Of a stretch of DNA of 64,000 nt, positions 1-12,851 are shown piece after piece. Position 1 is the first letter of the stretch. The number at the start of each line of letters is the position of its first letter. The notes under the pieces are model-generated. The model was not told the origin of the DNA and ran no database searches. It saw nothing but the letters and a program-made list of their open reading frames with translations. Both the position numbers and the translations under genes were made by a program. The stretch is from Dryococelus australis (lineage: Eukaryota; Arthropoda; Insecta; Phasmatodea; Phasmatidae): positions 30,624,418 to 30,688,417 of the forward strand of contig CM056999.1 in the NCBI GenBank assembly GCA_029891345.1. Reading direction: 5' to 3'.

Positions 1-3000
1 AGTTATAAAGTGTCTACTTTCTATAAGAAATAAAATGACGGAAGGAAGTTTGTAATGGAAAGCAATTACATTATGACTGCATGAATGTTATTACACCATC
101 ACTAGCTATAGTTGCAAAAACAATGAATTTTTTTGTGTTGCACGCAACTGTAAGTAAATGAAAATTATTATATCAACCTTAAATTGATGATGTTAATCAG
201 TAAGTTTGATTTTCAGAACATGTTTACTACAAACATAAAAATTAAGCAGTTTGTCAGCTAAAACAGTTTCCTAATGGATATAATAAACTCACAAATATAT
301 ATTTTTTGCTACTATGTTCAAATTTCATGACACATGAATTATGATGTGACAGACACTTGACAGATGTGGCAACAGGGCTTGGTAATATTTGCCGATAGCC
401 TGATACTGAGCAGCGAAGAAGTTCTGTGTCGGGTATACACTGAACCTACAGGCTGCCTCAGTAATTATGATTTTGTAAAGAAGATCAACTACTTCCATAA
501 AAGAGAATTCATACTAAATCTCTGCCACTGCTTCACCAGAGCATGAGTGGTAGCAAGCACAGAGGGCGCACAGATTTACCTGCTTCATGCGTTTTAACCT
601 GCTTCATACATATCTCGTACATCTTGTAAAATAATTAGAAGCACGTAAAGTAGTCTGCACAGTTGTACAGAATCATTTGTGGATTATATTTTACATTTTC
701 TGTGCATTTTCTTATTTTAGTTTTTTTTTGTGTTGGTATTTTTAATGTTTTTTTACAACTTGTAACTCACAATTTCCATTATTTTCATAACCATTCTCGC
801 TATTGTGATTCATCACGAAGTTGTACTGAAGAAATAAATTCTGTAGAGTTCTATGTAATTTAAAGTAACATCTATACTGAATAATTTTCTACGTACCAAT
901 AAAAATACATTTCACAAAAATTGAATGTTATTTTTTTTTTTTTTTTACACAAAAAAAGTTGCAAATATTTTTTAGCAAGGTTTCCCATTTTTAAATACAG
1001 TAAGCAGAAAATTTTCAAAATTTGGTATGTGTTATTTCACGACAATTTCAACTAGACAGACCAACATACTACGTGCAAAATATTGAAATGTTTAGCAAAG
1101 TGTAATGTCTTTTAAGCAAAAATGCTACACACAGTTGCAAAACTAATATGTAAAACCAACAGTTGCATAAAAATTTCTTTAAATTGTTTATTGCGATAGT
1201 TGCTACAGAACATGCTGTAAAAGTGGTATGCACCTGCCACCTGCTTCACTTGTAACGTATTATTGAAAGTGGACATTACCAGTATTTAAAATACAGCATT
1301 TCACTATACACGTGTTATTGAATCTTGTAAGTTTTTGTTATAAGATTTAAATTTTTTTACAGTTTACTTTTAGGAATCATGTGGATCTTACCACTATGTA
1401 TGTTAGAAATTAATTTAAATAATTCCTTTGATGGGGATGTGTGTATTGAATACACGGCTCAATAAAATTGATCAAATTCCACATTTTAAACACAAAATAA
1501 TACACGTACAAAAACCATTACACGAAATACACGTCCATACATTATGAAAGATGCTTGAAATGTTTGTTTACATTCATAAACAACAATTCTGAACCTAAAA
1601 GACAGACGATTATACAGTACACCAAATGTTGATTACTATTTATACCTTGAAATATTATCACAAGTAGGGTCACACTGCGAAGTTATTGATTGTCAAGCTA
1701 CTCTAGGTCACAAGAGACACTATCAGAACAGAGTGTGTTCTATCTCTGTTGAAAACTTTTCCTAGTAAGGTTGACAACACTCAACTGATAAAATTTGTGT
1801 AAGCAGGAACTGTACATTTCCACTGCATTTCGTTTATCTATGATGTTTACGTTCTTAACACACGGTAGCCTCATAATTTTACTTTACGTTGACTTTTGTG
1901 AACTGCTTTAATTTATGTTTTATTTCTCCAACATGACATGTGTAATGCTCAGTGTGTGATTAATTTAAGACACTGGCAGCTTTGAGTCAGAAACTGTAAT
2001 TACTAACAATTAAAAAGAGCTGTTTACTTTTTTTTGTGATTATTTGCCTAGGATAAATACAGATAGATTCCAGTTACACTAGTGTGAAATTTAAATTGTT
2101 CCATTTCCCTATTCTTACATTTTCACACATCATACACCACTTTTGTATCGTCCCTTGAAAATGTAGAATTATACACTAAATAAATAATTTAATAAGTTGT
2201 CACCTATAAAGCTGATAAAACATATTGAGTTTTGAAATTGGGGTTATGTTGCTGCGGGGTTGCAAGAAATGTGATAGCTGGTTCTGCAAAATTGATGCAG
2301 TGTATGACTTATGCAGTTATTGATGCCTACCTCATATAGCTTCACTAGAATAACTTTGTTCAAAACATGCACTGCCATAATGAAATCTAATGTATATACA
2401 GCATCAAGTGTTGAGTAAACAAGAACTCTTGAGTGTTGATTATACTGTGTAATTTACTGTCATGCTAAACGTCAATGCATATGCAAATTTTGGTAGCCAA
2501 TGTATGGCAGGTTTTATTGTTAAAATGAATTCATATGTCAATGTCAATAGAAATACACTGGTTTAATTTTTCTTAATAAACTTTCAGGAATAGAGCTAAT
2601 ATTATGTAAGCAATTATTAAGAATACATCAACACTGTTGACATTTCTCAAGTGGCAGTATTCCTGTTGAACAACCATTACAAAAGCCAAACATTGACGCA
2701 TGCCCAGGGGGTTGAATGATTATAACAATTACTTGGATGCGCTGGACATGTCAAACAGTGAACTAAAACCTTTGGGATTAAAAGTTATAGTGATTTTCGC
2801 CCACCCAACGTTAAAAAGAGATAGTTGAGATCTTAGTCACCTTCACAGTCTTATTTTGTGATGCCAGAATCACAAGATTGAGCACCTTAATTGTGCAGTG
2901 GTAAGCGGCCAGTGTAGAGTACAGGTTGTGTGGCCTGTCTCAGGGGGACAGAATCCTATGCCACTGTCATGGCCCTACGAGTCGGCTGACCCTTAGTTAC

Positions 3001-4281
3001 ACATTTACCTGGAAGATGAGAGTTGTTCTTAGGTGGTGGTGTTGCTGCTGGCTGGAGACTCTCATTACCCTGTGAGGTGGGCTGGTGGTCGCCTTGGTGA
3101 CTCTCGGATGGTGACTGCCTCTGGATCTGTTTGGTACTGCAGGCAACGTTTGAAGGGGGATTGGGATTGCACAACCAGGGGTTGTCTATTCTAATGAGAG
3201 GTTCCTCGCCCTTGGAAAGGGTTCTAGGATGGGATTAGGAGGGCCTATAAGCTGAATTAGTGGTGGGAATAACGGTGTCTGCAGTGAGGAGTGAAGCTCC
3301 TGGATGGATGTGCAAAGTGCAAGTTCAGACTTAGTGTCAACAAGTGGTCTACATACGAGGGCAGCAAATGCCCACTTCAACCTTCTTCTGTCTACCTCCC
3401 TTCCAGGTGTAAGGCATGGGAAGTTGTGGGTACATCTAAGATTGCACGAAGGTAGAGCCGGTACTTGTGAATCCCTAGCGTATACTTCTGCTACCCAGTC
3501 TTGTAACGAGAGACTGCACCCTAAGTTTCTTTCATCCGGCCCTGCAGGAGAGCAATGGAAAGCTCAAGTTACTTCCTGACCGGAATAACCATGTATGGTA
3601 TCCACAGGAGGTCAGTTATTCAGTGGTGGTTCCAATCCTTCTCTGACCCTGCAAGAAAGTGGTGGCAGAGTATGGAACACTCTGTATCACTGATTTGCCT
3701 GGCGGGGAAGTTTCTAGTTCTTTGGGCTCCGCCGAATTCTACCAGTCTGGCAGAGCTCGGGTAGCCTCTTAATATATAGGTAACTGGCTTGCTGCATTGT
3801 TAAATTGCCAGCTACAATTTTGTGGTCTGAACTATGTAGGATAACTATGACGTTTTACACAAAGAACTTCAGCATACAGGTAATAGTTAAGTTTCACATA
3901 TTTTATTACCTAAGTAATAAAACATGGCAGCAATACGCTACCTCCTACACTATACTTTAAAACTGAAGGAAATCCTAAGCAAGACATGTGAAGGCGGTCT
4001 TGGGAATTAATCTAATTGAGAAGGCATTACATGGTGTTAGAGAAAATAATGTTTAACAAGTACAGCAATCCCTTGCCAACCGCGAGGGATACGTTTTATT
4101 TAAAAACATCAAGATTGAAAAAAAATGCAGTAGAAGAATAAAAGTTTTATGGGGAAAAGGGGTATAGGTTAAGTTGGCCGACTATTTAGTGTTTTACTAC
4201 TGGAAAATTGGATTGATTACGCACAAAACAGTAACCAAACACACTGTTGGAGATTCCTTATATTTGAAGCAAACACAGCAC
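1..4281. other. AT-rich intergenic or intronic DNA, no gene recognised
   Basis: Mostly AT-rich sequence with many homopolymer runs (for example T tracts near 720 and 930). A GC-richer island at about 2940-3770 has several short ORFs on both strands but no domain I recognise. Its composition resembles the decayed retroelement islands elsewhere in the window, so an old retroelement piece is the likeliest explanation. No splice-bounded 53BP1 exon was found on the minus strand. Confidence 0.5.
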
Positions 4282-4291
4282 TTTATTTATT
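4282..4291 (-). terminator. poly(A) signal pair downstream of the 4388-4578 candidate exon
   Basis: Read on the minus strand, the sequence AATAAATAAA gives two overlapping canonical poly(A) hexamers about 100 bp after the TAG stop at 4388. The distance and strand fit a short 3' UTR. In AT-rich DNA such hexamers also occur by chance. Confidence 0.4.
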
Positions 4292-4387
4292 GATAATAGA
4301 TATGAAGATGCATATTAAAAATTAAATCACTGGTGTGCTGGGACTAGCAGTGAAAACATTGTCGTCTGCACGTAGCTGGGCGAGCGC

Positions 4388-4578
4388 CTAGATCCTCTGC
4401 AGCACGGCCAGGCCCGGCATCTTGTTGCTGTCGCTCGGGCTTACATCATCGGGACTGGGCAGCTGCTGGTTGGTCACTACAAGATTACTCTGGCGAGCGG
4501 CGGCCAGCCGGCCACCATCACTGCTGTCGTTACAGGGCAGGTTCACTTTGTAACAGCAGCCCGGTGTTGGGAAAAATT
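4388..4578 (-). CDS. putative terminal exon, possibly alternative 3' end of the 53BP1 gene
   Basis: GC-rich open stretch on the minus strand. An AG acceptor (CTATCAG|AATTTT) is followed by two bases, 62 codons and a TAG stop. The peptide starts FFPTPGCCYKVNLPCNDSS and ends in a serine/proline-rich tail ending MPGLAVLQRI. Third codon positions are strongly GC-rich in an AT-rich background, and a poly(A) signal lies about 100 bp past the stop. The required phase (one base supplied by the previous exon) is exactly what the exon at 10555-10771 provides. Against assignment to 53BP1: it does not resemble BRCT2, and the pyrimidine tract is weak. It could be an alternative last exon, the end of another gene, or chance. 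I do not recognise the peptide. Confidence 0.4.
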
Positions 4579-4599
4579 CTGATAGATGCAACTCACGTC

Positions 4600-6418
4600 A
4601 ATGTGTTGAATTTCTACTAAATTTAAGCTGAGTGTTAGCTTCTGCACTGGCACAATGAGACCCAACAATGTTTATGGATTTAGTGTGGTCTACTTGAAAT
4701 ATTAATTATTTAGAATTTTTCATCAAAACTTCTGATGTGGCCTACACATGCACACTGTCTTATTCGCCAAAATATGGTAATATAAAAACACATTTTATTT
4801 GCACACACTTATCTTGTAAAAAAAAAAAAAAAAGGCGCGCACGCACGCACGCACGCACGCACGCACACACACGGATAAACTTAAAGAAAAATTATTAAAA
4901 AAGGACATTGAATTAAATTTGAAGTTATCATAAATACACTGATTAAGAAACTAGTCTGTAATGTGCCTCTGTTTTTACAGCAAAAGAGGAGGAATAACGG
5001 AAACGAAAAACAATAGGGAGGGCAAGGCAGACACTGCGGTACGTGACTAGGACGAAGTATTCTCACTGACCCGGCCTGCAACTTCTTCCCAAAACATCAG
5101 AGTCCTCTTCTGGCATGAAGTAATTTATTGCTTCACGCTGATTGGGACAACAAATGTCAGTCTATGATGGCAGCTTGATAAAAATGCGCAACCACTAACA
5201 TCAGTAACCGCTAGTTTTTCATAGACTGAAAACCATGGATAATAGAAACGTGTACCGCGGTTGGAGAAAAGGACTATAAAAACAAATCTGTACATAGCTG
5301 AAACCACGTTTCAAGATACTGCGATTGGCGAGGGATTGCTGTATTTTCTAACTAACTTGAGGTTGTTCGGAAGGAACATTCTGGGGCGGACGACCACTAG
5401 AAGAATAGCATCAACTTTGTCATCACCACATGGTGGGCAGGCTAGAGGTCCTGAAGAACTATGCTCGACATGACCTGTTACCAAGGGGTTCCTCTGGATT
5501 CGACACCCGGATGTGGTAAGGAAGGCAAAGAGACATCTTCGGGTGCCTCTGGAGGGCCCAGTCTCCCAGAAGCTGCGGGACCTGTGGTGGCTGCAGATGG
5601 TGGGTCAACGGCTGTTGAAGAAAAGTTAAGGCTTCTGGTTGGCAATGTCATATACTGGTAGAGATTCTGGCTCTTGCGAGCGGTGGAATCTGCAGACGTA
5701 CCAGTGGTTATGCACCCCAATGGCTGCCTTCAGCCCTGTACGAAGGCGGTGGAGGAGTAGAGACTAAAGATTTATGGTCAAACCAGACATTTTATACTTA
5801 TTTCTGCACAGGAGCTCGAAAGTCAGGGGTGCAGGGAGTAATAGCCTCAGCTGCAGGGGTTGAAAATTCAAGCTGCTGATGCGGTACTGTCACCTTATCT
5901 CAGGGTGTCTGCTGGAGTAAACTACCTACTGCTCTCTCTTGCCACTCTCTGGAAATTGCTTGGCTTGGTCAGAGGGAGCAGCGGTTAAGCAAACAGTACC
6001 ATCTTGCGGAGTGGGTGTTGATGTGATGGCTTCTTGGAGTTCCGGGTGAACAGTACAAGCTGGGATCATGTGTTTGTAGTTTCTTCTGACATTGCGCCAT
6101 GTGGCACTATGTAGGCATGTATTCCGCCTCTTCAGTACTGTTCTGGGTAATGACTTACCAATAGGGTTGAGCATTACGCTCAGAATGGGGCAAAGTTGAT
6201 TTGTAGAGTTTGCATCAAATTGTGGAATGCGTCATGTGTCAACATGGAACGACATTATAACTTTCGTAAAATAATTGTAAAGATTTTTAAATCCTTAATA
6301 TGACAAGCATTATCAAAGAAGATTTAATATATTACCATTTTAAAAGTATGTTAACAACAAATGGGTCATACAGAGTTAGTAACCGAACCAGCTCCAAGAT
6401 GTTCTTATAGTTTAAATA
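4600..6418. other. intronic DNA with a GC-rich island of unknown origin
   Basis: AT-rich flanks surround a GC-richer island at about 5440-6180. The minus strand there has ORFs of 80 codons (5478-5720) and 82 codons (5926-6174, with TWRNVRRNYKHMIPACTVHP). Neither matches a family I know and neither has convincing splice sites. I suspect decayed retroelement sequence. Confidence 0.4.
4816..4875. repeat. A tract followed by (CACG)n / (CA)n microsatellite
   Basis: A run of about 16 A residues leads into GGCGCG, then about eight CACG tetramers grading into CACACACA. Simple-sequence DNA, probably unstable in length. Confidence 0.9.
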
Positions 6419-7999
6419 CAGTGAAATCCCGTATCTACGAGAGTTCATAAAAGTGTAAAAAACTGACAATTACGGGTACTCGTAACATCAGATTCATCAC
6501 AAAAAAAATAATTAAGTATTCATTTTTTGGATAATGTAGGGTGACTGCTGATATAAACATGGCGAGAATTATAAATATAGCTAGATTAGATGGGCTATCA
6601 CTTATATGGTAATAATTAACAATGTCTAAATTCATGACCCATAATTAAAACATGATTTTAATGTTAAAATACTTAACTATGAAATTTATATTCAGATGTG
6701 ATAGTGGAGGACTTCATTACAGCAGCAAAAATTATCCGCAAAAAAAAGTTACTACTGTATCCCGTATTTACTAGCATTATTTTTACACCTTTTTACAGGA
6801 TATTTTAGTGCAAAAAATTAGGATGCATGAATTATGCAAGGATTCGCCAAGACACGTGCATGTAAACATTAAAATAAGGTGTACTGTACTTGCGTGTTGT
6901 GGTTGATTGCTAGCTGCTGCCTCTACGCTGTCAGTTGAAATAATTATAGGCATAAAATAAATTAATAAAGGGCAATCATTAGTATTACTGCACATTGTTT
7001 TTATTTTACTGTGCATCTAAATGTAGAAAAAGGCGCGTCTGAACACCTATAGGCCTAATGGCAATGCAACTGTTTTCAAGATGGTGGCGTGGTAGCAAAA
7101 ACACAAATATTTAAGCTACGTACATTTCAAAACATCTCACAAGATAAAAAGGTGATAAATATGTCGGTGTTTATGCAAACATTATTAGTAAATTTAAATC
7201 CACATCTAAACCAGCAATTTATAAACTTATTGATAACGAAACCGAATCACACGTTGCAAAAAGTCCCACGAATGTTCAAACAATCATCTGCTCGTGCTTT
7301 GTATTGATCCAGTGATGCTGTTTTAACTAAATGCCAGTGACCCTATTATACCGGCCATCTTGTGGAACATAAACTGCACACTGCAGGCTGTTCCACATAA
7401 CTTCAACCAATCATCTGCTAGCGTTCGTACTGATTCTGTGTAACGGCCATCTTGTGAAACTTGAACAGCACGCCACAAGCTGATCCGATACTCTGGCTGT
7501 TCACATTATATACTTGCGGCGCTAGGAACTTGCCATTTAAAATCACAATAGGCGTACTATCTCACAAGTAATCAACATGCTAAAAGTATGCACTAATGCA
7601 CAAAGTACGACACAGCGCAACTCATAGCAAATACAGTGTAGATAAAGAAAGCAAGCATGGAGCACAAGTTGGACAAAGCATGCGGCATTGCAACATCTAC
7701 TGCGCTGCAACATTGCCACTTCTCATGGCCTGTGGTTTATACACATTTTACGAGATTAATTATACTAACTGCACAATTTATGAAATTTCAATTCACCACA
7801 ATTATTAGAAAAGGTAAATACAATGAATCAAAACGCATTTGAATTGCTTGTAAAAACGGAAATACAAAATGGGCCCTCACTCACTGTAACCAGATAATTT
7901 AACCTTGGTAGTATAGTACTATATGACAGTGTATTAAAAATTTGCTTTAAGTTCGAAATTCTCATAAAAGGCCGTACTCATAGGTACGGGATTTCACTG
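6419..7999. mobile_element. pogo/Tigger-like DNA transposon, non-autonomous or decayed
   Basis: The ends are inverted repeats. The left end reads CAGTGAAATCCCGTATCTAC; the right end, reverse complemented, reads CAGTGAAATCCCGTACCTAT. Both are flanked by TA (6417-6418 and 8000-8001), the target duplication of Tc1/mariner-pogo elements. The CAGT start is typical of the pogo/Tigger group. The element is 1581 bp and shows no transposase ORF. Inside, about 7270-7480, a block containing CAATCATCTGCT and GGCCATCTTGTG is duplicated in diverged form. Confidence 0.8.
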
Positions 8000-8026
8000 T
8001 ATAGTAATACCTTTAGCGTTTCATGA

Positions 8027-8130
8027 AACTGTGACCGGCATATTACGTTAAGAATAGTGAAACTGTGAACGGCATATTACGTTAAGAATAGTAAAACTGT
8101 GACCGGCATATTACATTACGAATAGTAAAA
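8027..8130. repeat. 34-bp tandem repeat, three copies
   Basis: Three near-identical copies of a unit containing GACCGGCATATTACGTTAAG and ending GAATAGTAAAACT lie head to tail, starting near 8027, 8061 and 8094. They begin just 28 bp beyond the right end of the 6419-7999 element. Confidence 0.85.
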
Positions 8131-9336
8131 CTTATGACAGTACTCAAACTTAGGACCGGTAAACTGATACTGGAACATAGTCTGATGTTTAGGCCTACAT
8201 TACAAAACACCAAGATCTCAAAACATATCATATTAACCTAAATTATTGATGGCATTATTTGTAATTATTATCAAGACAAATTTTGTGGGGGAAAAAAAGG
8301 TACGTACATAGCTGCGGGTAAGTAAATATCTACTGACATTTTTGTCTACTATCTCTAAAACTGACTAAATATGCACTTGAAGAATGCATATGCCTACACT
8401 AATATCACATTTCTGCTGTTATCTATTCAGTTCTATTATTCTTATTTAACTTTTCAAATGCTAATATCACATTTTAAACTGCCTATTCCAACAATTTTGT
8501 TTTTCAACTAATGACATCACTAATGTATCGGGGAAAGGCACGAAAATCTGTACTGGAAAACCCATCTTAAAAACACAATTACACATACCTTCGAACAGCA
8601 GCAGTTGCAAGACCTTATCTTTCCTCAGCGAATTAACAAATAATTTCTCTTGGCGACATTGAAGATGTATTGACAGTGACTATTTGCGGTTTTTTTTAAT
8701 AAGTTATGGCTACACAAAAATAAAGACTATAAAACCTATAATAAAGTGGATTGAAAAAAAGGTGAAAAAGGAATTAGAGATATTACAAAATAAGAACTTG
8801 AAACTTCCAAATTTGCAGCTTGCCTCATAGCTACAGCACACATGCGAAGCAAAGCAAGGAACCACAACCATGGGCCATTGGTTTTTACAGATGCGCCAAT
8901 CATGTGACTCAATACAATTAAGATTTACAATAAATAAATAATTTTTACTCCAATAGTTACTTAAATGTGTACAAAATTAAAAATAACATATTGTGTATCC
9001 TTATTTAAACACTGGAATCACAACTCAGTATTAGTACTTAAAACTACTTTTTCCTACTTTATTGCCAACAACTGGCAATGTGCATTCCAAACTTGTGGAT
9101 GACACATGGTAACTTATACACAGATGTGGGCAGTAATTTTTTTTTTTCGAAGGTTGATTTCTGGAATGCTCACTTTATTGTGAACCAACTTTAGCTGTTT
9201 GTATAGTTGTTGGTGCAAAAGCAAACAATTAAAGATGAAATTAGTGTTTATTTTCAGCAATTTTACTAGGAAAATATGTACATTTCAAGTAACCACAATA
9301 TTTTAACACTGTGCTCACTGGGGTAACAAGCACATA
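8131..9336. other. AT-rich intronic DNA, nothing recognised
   Basis: No ORF above background, no transposon ends and no splice-bounded coding stretch was found on either strand. Confidence 0.5.
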
Positions 9337-9511
9337 CAGTGGAACCCATGTATCATACCCCCTGCTTTTACACTCTCCTGCAATTTACATACACTTTTTT
9401 TGGTCCCAATGTCTGTTTTTACAACATAAGTTTCCCTCTTTATACACTTTCCTGCATTTTGCAATATTTTTTCCCCAGTCCCTTGAAAAGTATAAGATAG
9501 GGGTTTCACTG
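9337..9511. mobile_element. 175-bp pogo/Tigger-like MITE
   Basis: Left end CAGTGGAACCCATGTATC; right end, reverse complemented, CAGTGAAACCCCTATCTTAT. It is flanked by TA at 9335-9336 and 9512-9513. It is too short to encode a transposase, so it is a miniature inverted-repeat element mobilised in trans. The ends resemble, but are not identical to, those of the 6419-7999 element. Confidence 0.8.
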
Positions 9512-10524
9512 TATCCATATCTGTCAACTGATAAACATTTTTTTTAACATCATGCTGAGCACATGTTCATAATCATGGGGAAAAGACTCCAAACTGGGAT
9601 GAAAGTTCGCATCAGACAATTCAAGATGTCCTCAGAATACTGTTTCATAAGTAATTTTGTATGCTAAACTTCAGGTCCACAAGTGAGTGAGAGAGAATGT
9701 AGGTAAGGCACCCCCATGCAGTGTGAAGAAGCAGGAGAACTGACTCATCAGTGGATATTCTCCAATTCTTAAAATCACTTAATTGAAAATGCATGTTGCA
9801 AGACAGCCATACGCTGTAGTCCCGTACTGTGGAACCAAATGTTTGATTGATTTATGTTGGCCAGCTATGGAAAACAGTCATTCAACTTCCCAGCACAGTG
9901 ATTCCAGTAACTGATGACCACGAGTATTTTCAAGACAAAATGGAGCCACAATAGGAAACAATTCAGTGTTGTACCAAAATGCCACATATGGAATCGGTTA
10001 TAAAAGCCCAGTTTTGCACATTCTGCTTCCCAAAAAGTTTTAAATGGGTCATATCACAAGATATCACAAGATTGTTCAGCATATGCAGCTTGGCTACCAA
10101 ATGTCAAATAAATTGTGACGGCTGCTCTTTGGTGAACTTGTCTTGTGTTGTCAACTGTCGCACATTCTACAACTTGTAGAAACAGAAATATAAATATTCA
10201 TATGTAATGGAAAATGAATCACTAGGAGGAACAAAGAGAATCATTGTAGGTCAGAAGAAGATTTTAATTAGGGAAATAAACTTAGCGAGAAAAAAAAAAA
10301 TTATGGGATGCTGCTGCGCTAAGGGCACACACGTATATGTGTATCTTCTTAATTCTTACGGTACCTGTGGTACATGAATGTTTATATTGTTACAAGCAAT
10401 ATGTTAGTTAGCATATAATCAACATAAAGGTAATAAAAATTTACTGTAAATAATTTACTCCATTTTTATCACATTGGTACAGAGTTGGGCAATCTGTGGA
10501 TGGCAGATCTCTACGTATTATTAT

Positions 10525-10544
10525 TATTATTATTGAAAAAAATA
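10525..10544. repeat. (TTA)n microsatellite
   Basis: About six TTA/ATT triplets lie just past the splice donor of the 10555-10771 exon, on its intron side. Confidence 0.8.
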
Positions 10545-10554
10545 ACTGGTGTAC

Positions 10555-10771
10555 CTTGACTATCGACTAGGTGTGTGGCATTTGCACCCAATGCTGTAAG
10601 TATCTTGTTCCAGAACTTGAAGAAAATTCCAGCTTCATTTACAATATACACGGAGAGACCTTGCAAAGGTTTTCTGGATGACCGTGGAAAATTCTTCCAC
10701 TCTTTGTATGTGCGATCTTCAAGAGACCAGCCAGCATGCAAGTAGTATTCGTTACATGTTGCCTCAGATCC
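10555..10771 (-). CDS. TP53BP1: 53BP1 homologue, exon encoding the inter-BRCT linker and start of BRCT2
   Basis: Third recognised exon of the minus-strand gene. The acceptor reads TTTTCCAG|GGATCT and the donor AGTCAAG|GTACAC. It has 72 codons plus one base. It begins GSEATCNEYYLHAGWSLED, matching the linker segment after BRCT1 in 53BP1 (family pattern YLLPAGYSLE). It continues into BRCT2 with PLQGLSVYIVNEAG and FFKFWNKILTALGAN, the first strand and helix. The frame is set by the phase-0 junction with the exon at 52227-52450. The rest of BRCT2, including its conserved tryptophan helix, was not found between here and position 1. It may lie outside the window, or in an exon too short or divergent for me to see. 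Confidence 0.85.
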
Positions 10772-12851
10772 CTGGAAAATGAAGACATTTATCTAATCCT
10801 GAAAATTGCAACCAATGTAAAGATGGAGCTTAATATTCCTTGTTATATAAATAATAAACAAGTTTGATACATGTATCTAATAATCAATGCTGAAACTGTC
10901 AGAAAAGGAACAAGGAGAGAAGGAGGGAAGTGGGAGGTTGAGATGTGTGTGCATGCATGCTCACACATACAGATGGATACTCTACCAAGTTAATTTTATA
11001 TCACACTGTGTACAACAGGGAAAATCAAGAACTTGGGAATACTTTAAAACAGGTGATGGGTTAGCAAATATGAACAGAGCGGCAACATTACAAACAATAT
11101 TCTACTCCACAAGGGTTGTACAACATGGCTCAGCACACAACTATTACCTTAAATGCGGCATACTTCACTATTCAAGGGGCATAGATTTTTTTAACAGGGG
11201 ATAAATGTTCACTGTCAATGGTCACAGTAAGTATGCATTAAGTATTTCTGTATGAATCAATGTAGTAAGCAACAAGTATTTTTGCGTGCGCCACATGGCT
11301 ACACTGGGACTCACTATACCTTGGTTTGCACTAACACATATTTCGTTATTGTTGAGCAATACAGCACTTTCAGATTTTGTTACCTTTTACCGTTTCATAC
11401 AGTCACTTTTGATTAGATGGCTCAAGCTAGTAAGGGTCCAGTTTGCTTTCTTTGATTCTTGCATTGTTTATGGGCATGGGTTGGCAATAATAGCGCTGAT
11501 CTCAGCTACAGACCATAGCTGCCAAACTCTGCTAGAGGGCACCTCGATGGCATAATGGCTATCAACACGATCAGTACGATGCCTCTTGATGCCCTCTTGC
11601 AGTCGGTGGTGCTCACACGCCACCTTGTCTTGTAGACTGCTGGTTCTGTGTAGTGCAGTGCAGAGATCCAACACTGGCCCAGCCTCAACGTGGTCAAGTC
11701 TTGTTATGTGGAGGAGAGGGATGGCAGCCAGTTTCCAAATTCATGTTACATTGTTTTACTTTGCCAAACATGGGTAGAGGGAGGTGTTTTAGACATTTGC
11801 CCTTCTTAAATATTTTTGGCCACCCTGCTTGCCATATAGCATAAGGAAAAATAGGAACAAACATGGGCAACTGAGGTCAGAAGTGGGTGTGCCCACACAA
11901 GGAATGCATTCTACATCAAGGGAATGGAAAACTAGGCAGCATTGAACTCTTGCATTCGAGGCAACTTTTGAGTTGCAGGTCCGAGTAACATTCTTACTTA
12001 TTAAATTTTGAATATCAGGAGGCAAGCATCTGGCATCACACTGTGTGCCTTCAACAGCAAACCAGGCTTCACATGACGGCTCGTGCAAGACAATATGGAA
12101 AGGCCTGAACATGTCAACCACGGTGTTCTAAAAGAGTTAATGCATTTTAAATTCTGGATGTATGGAAGAAATACAGACAAGGTGTGCCACCAAGTCAAAT
12201 TTGAATCCTGGCTTACGCCAGCTGCAAAACTGCACACGTTACTTGTCATGTTTAGGGTTGGGTAGGTAGGACTTAATGTCTCACTGGCAGCAAGATCATT
12301 AGAAATGGAGGAAGTTCCTCCAAGAAGCAAGAATGGGAAAGGAATATGCCATGGCCTGTAGTATGGAATCATCTCAAAGCGTTCACATGGAGAGATTTTG
12401 GGAATCTGTGGAAACGCTCAAAATTAAGATGCCTGGAATAGGAACTGAAACTACATACTCCCTAATGTGAGTCCATAGGTTTCTGAAGGAAATGTTAAAA
12501 TGCATGCACAGGTAAAAAGTTTTCTGGTCATACATATATTAATGTGTCAATTTAGTACCATAACTTACATAAACAATTATGGTAACTGAGATACTTCAAT
12601 TCAAACAACATATGGGATTATTTCAATCACTATTGTCATGATTTATTGTAACCTTACTTCATGCAAGACATCTGTTGGTGGAGTAGGAACATAAAAACAA
12701 GCTACAGTAATTCTCAAAATCAAACATGTGCACTCCTTACATTATTTTGATGCGTGACGCTCATGGGCACAGTTTAAGTTATGTCACGGAAGAAACTGGT
12801 TTTTGTTGTGCAGGCCCGTCACACAGGGGTTAAAGTGGCTGATACACAAGT
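10772..12851. other. start of the 41.5-kb intron, with unassigned minus-strand ORFs
   Basis: Intron sequence of the 53BP1 homologue. Two overlapping minus-strand ORFs in different frames (12001-12372, 123 codons; 11789-12121, 110 codons) could be one old coding region split by a frameshift. The peptides include MIPYYRPWHIPFPFLLLGG and FHIVLHEPSCEAWFAVEGTQ. I do not recognise either and saw no flanking inverted repeats or splice sites. A decayed transposon gene is my guess. Confidence 0.35.

Noticed and set aside
3186-3764. Several ORFs around 3200-3760 as possible host exons
   Set aside because: No recognisable motif, frames open on both strands and no paired splice sites in a consistent phase.
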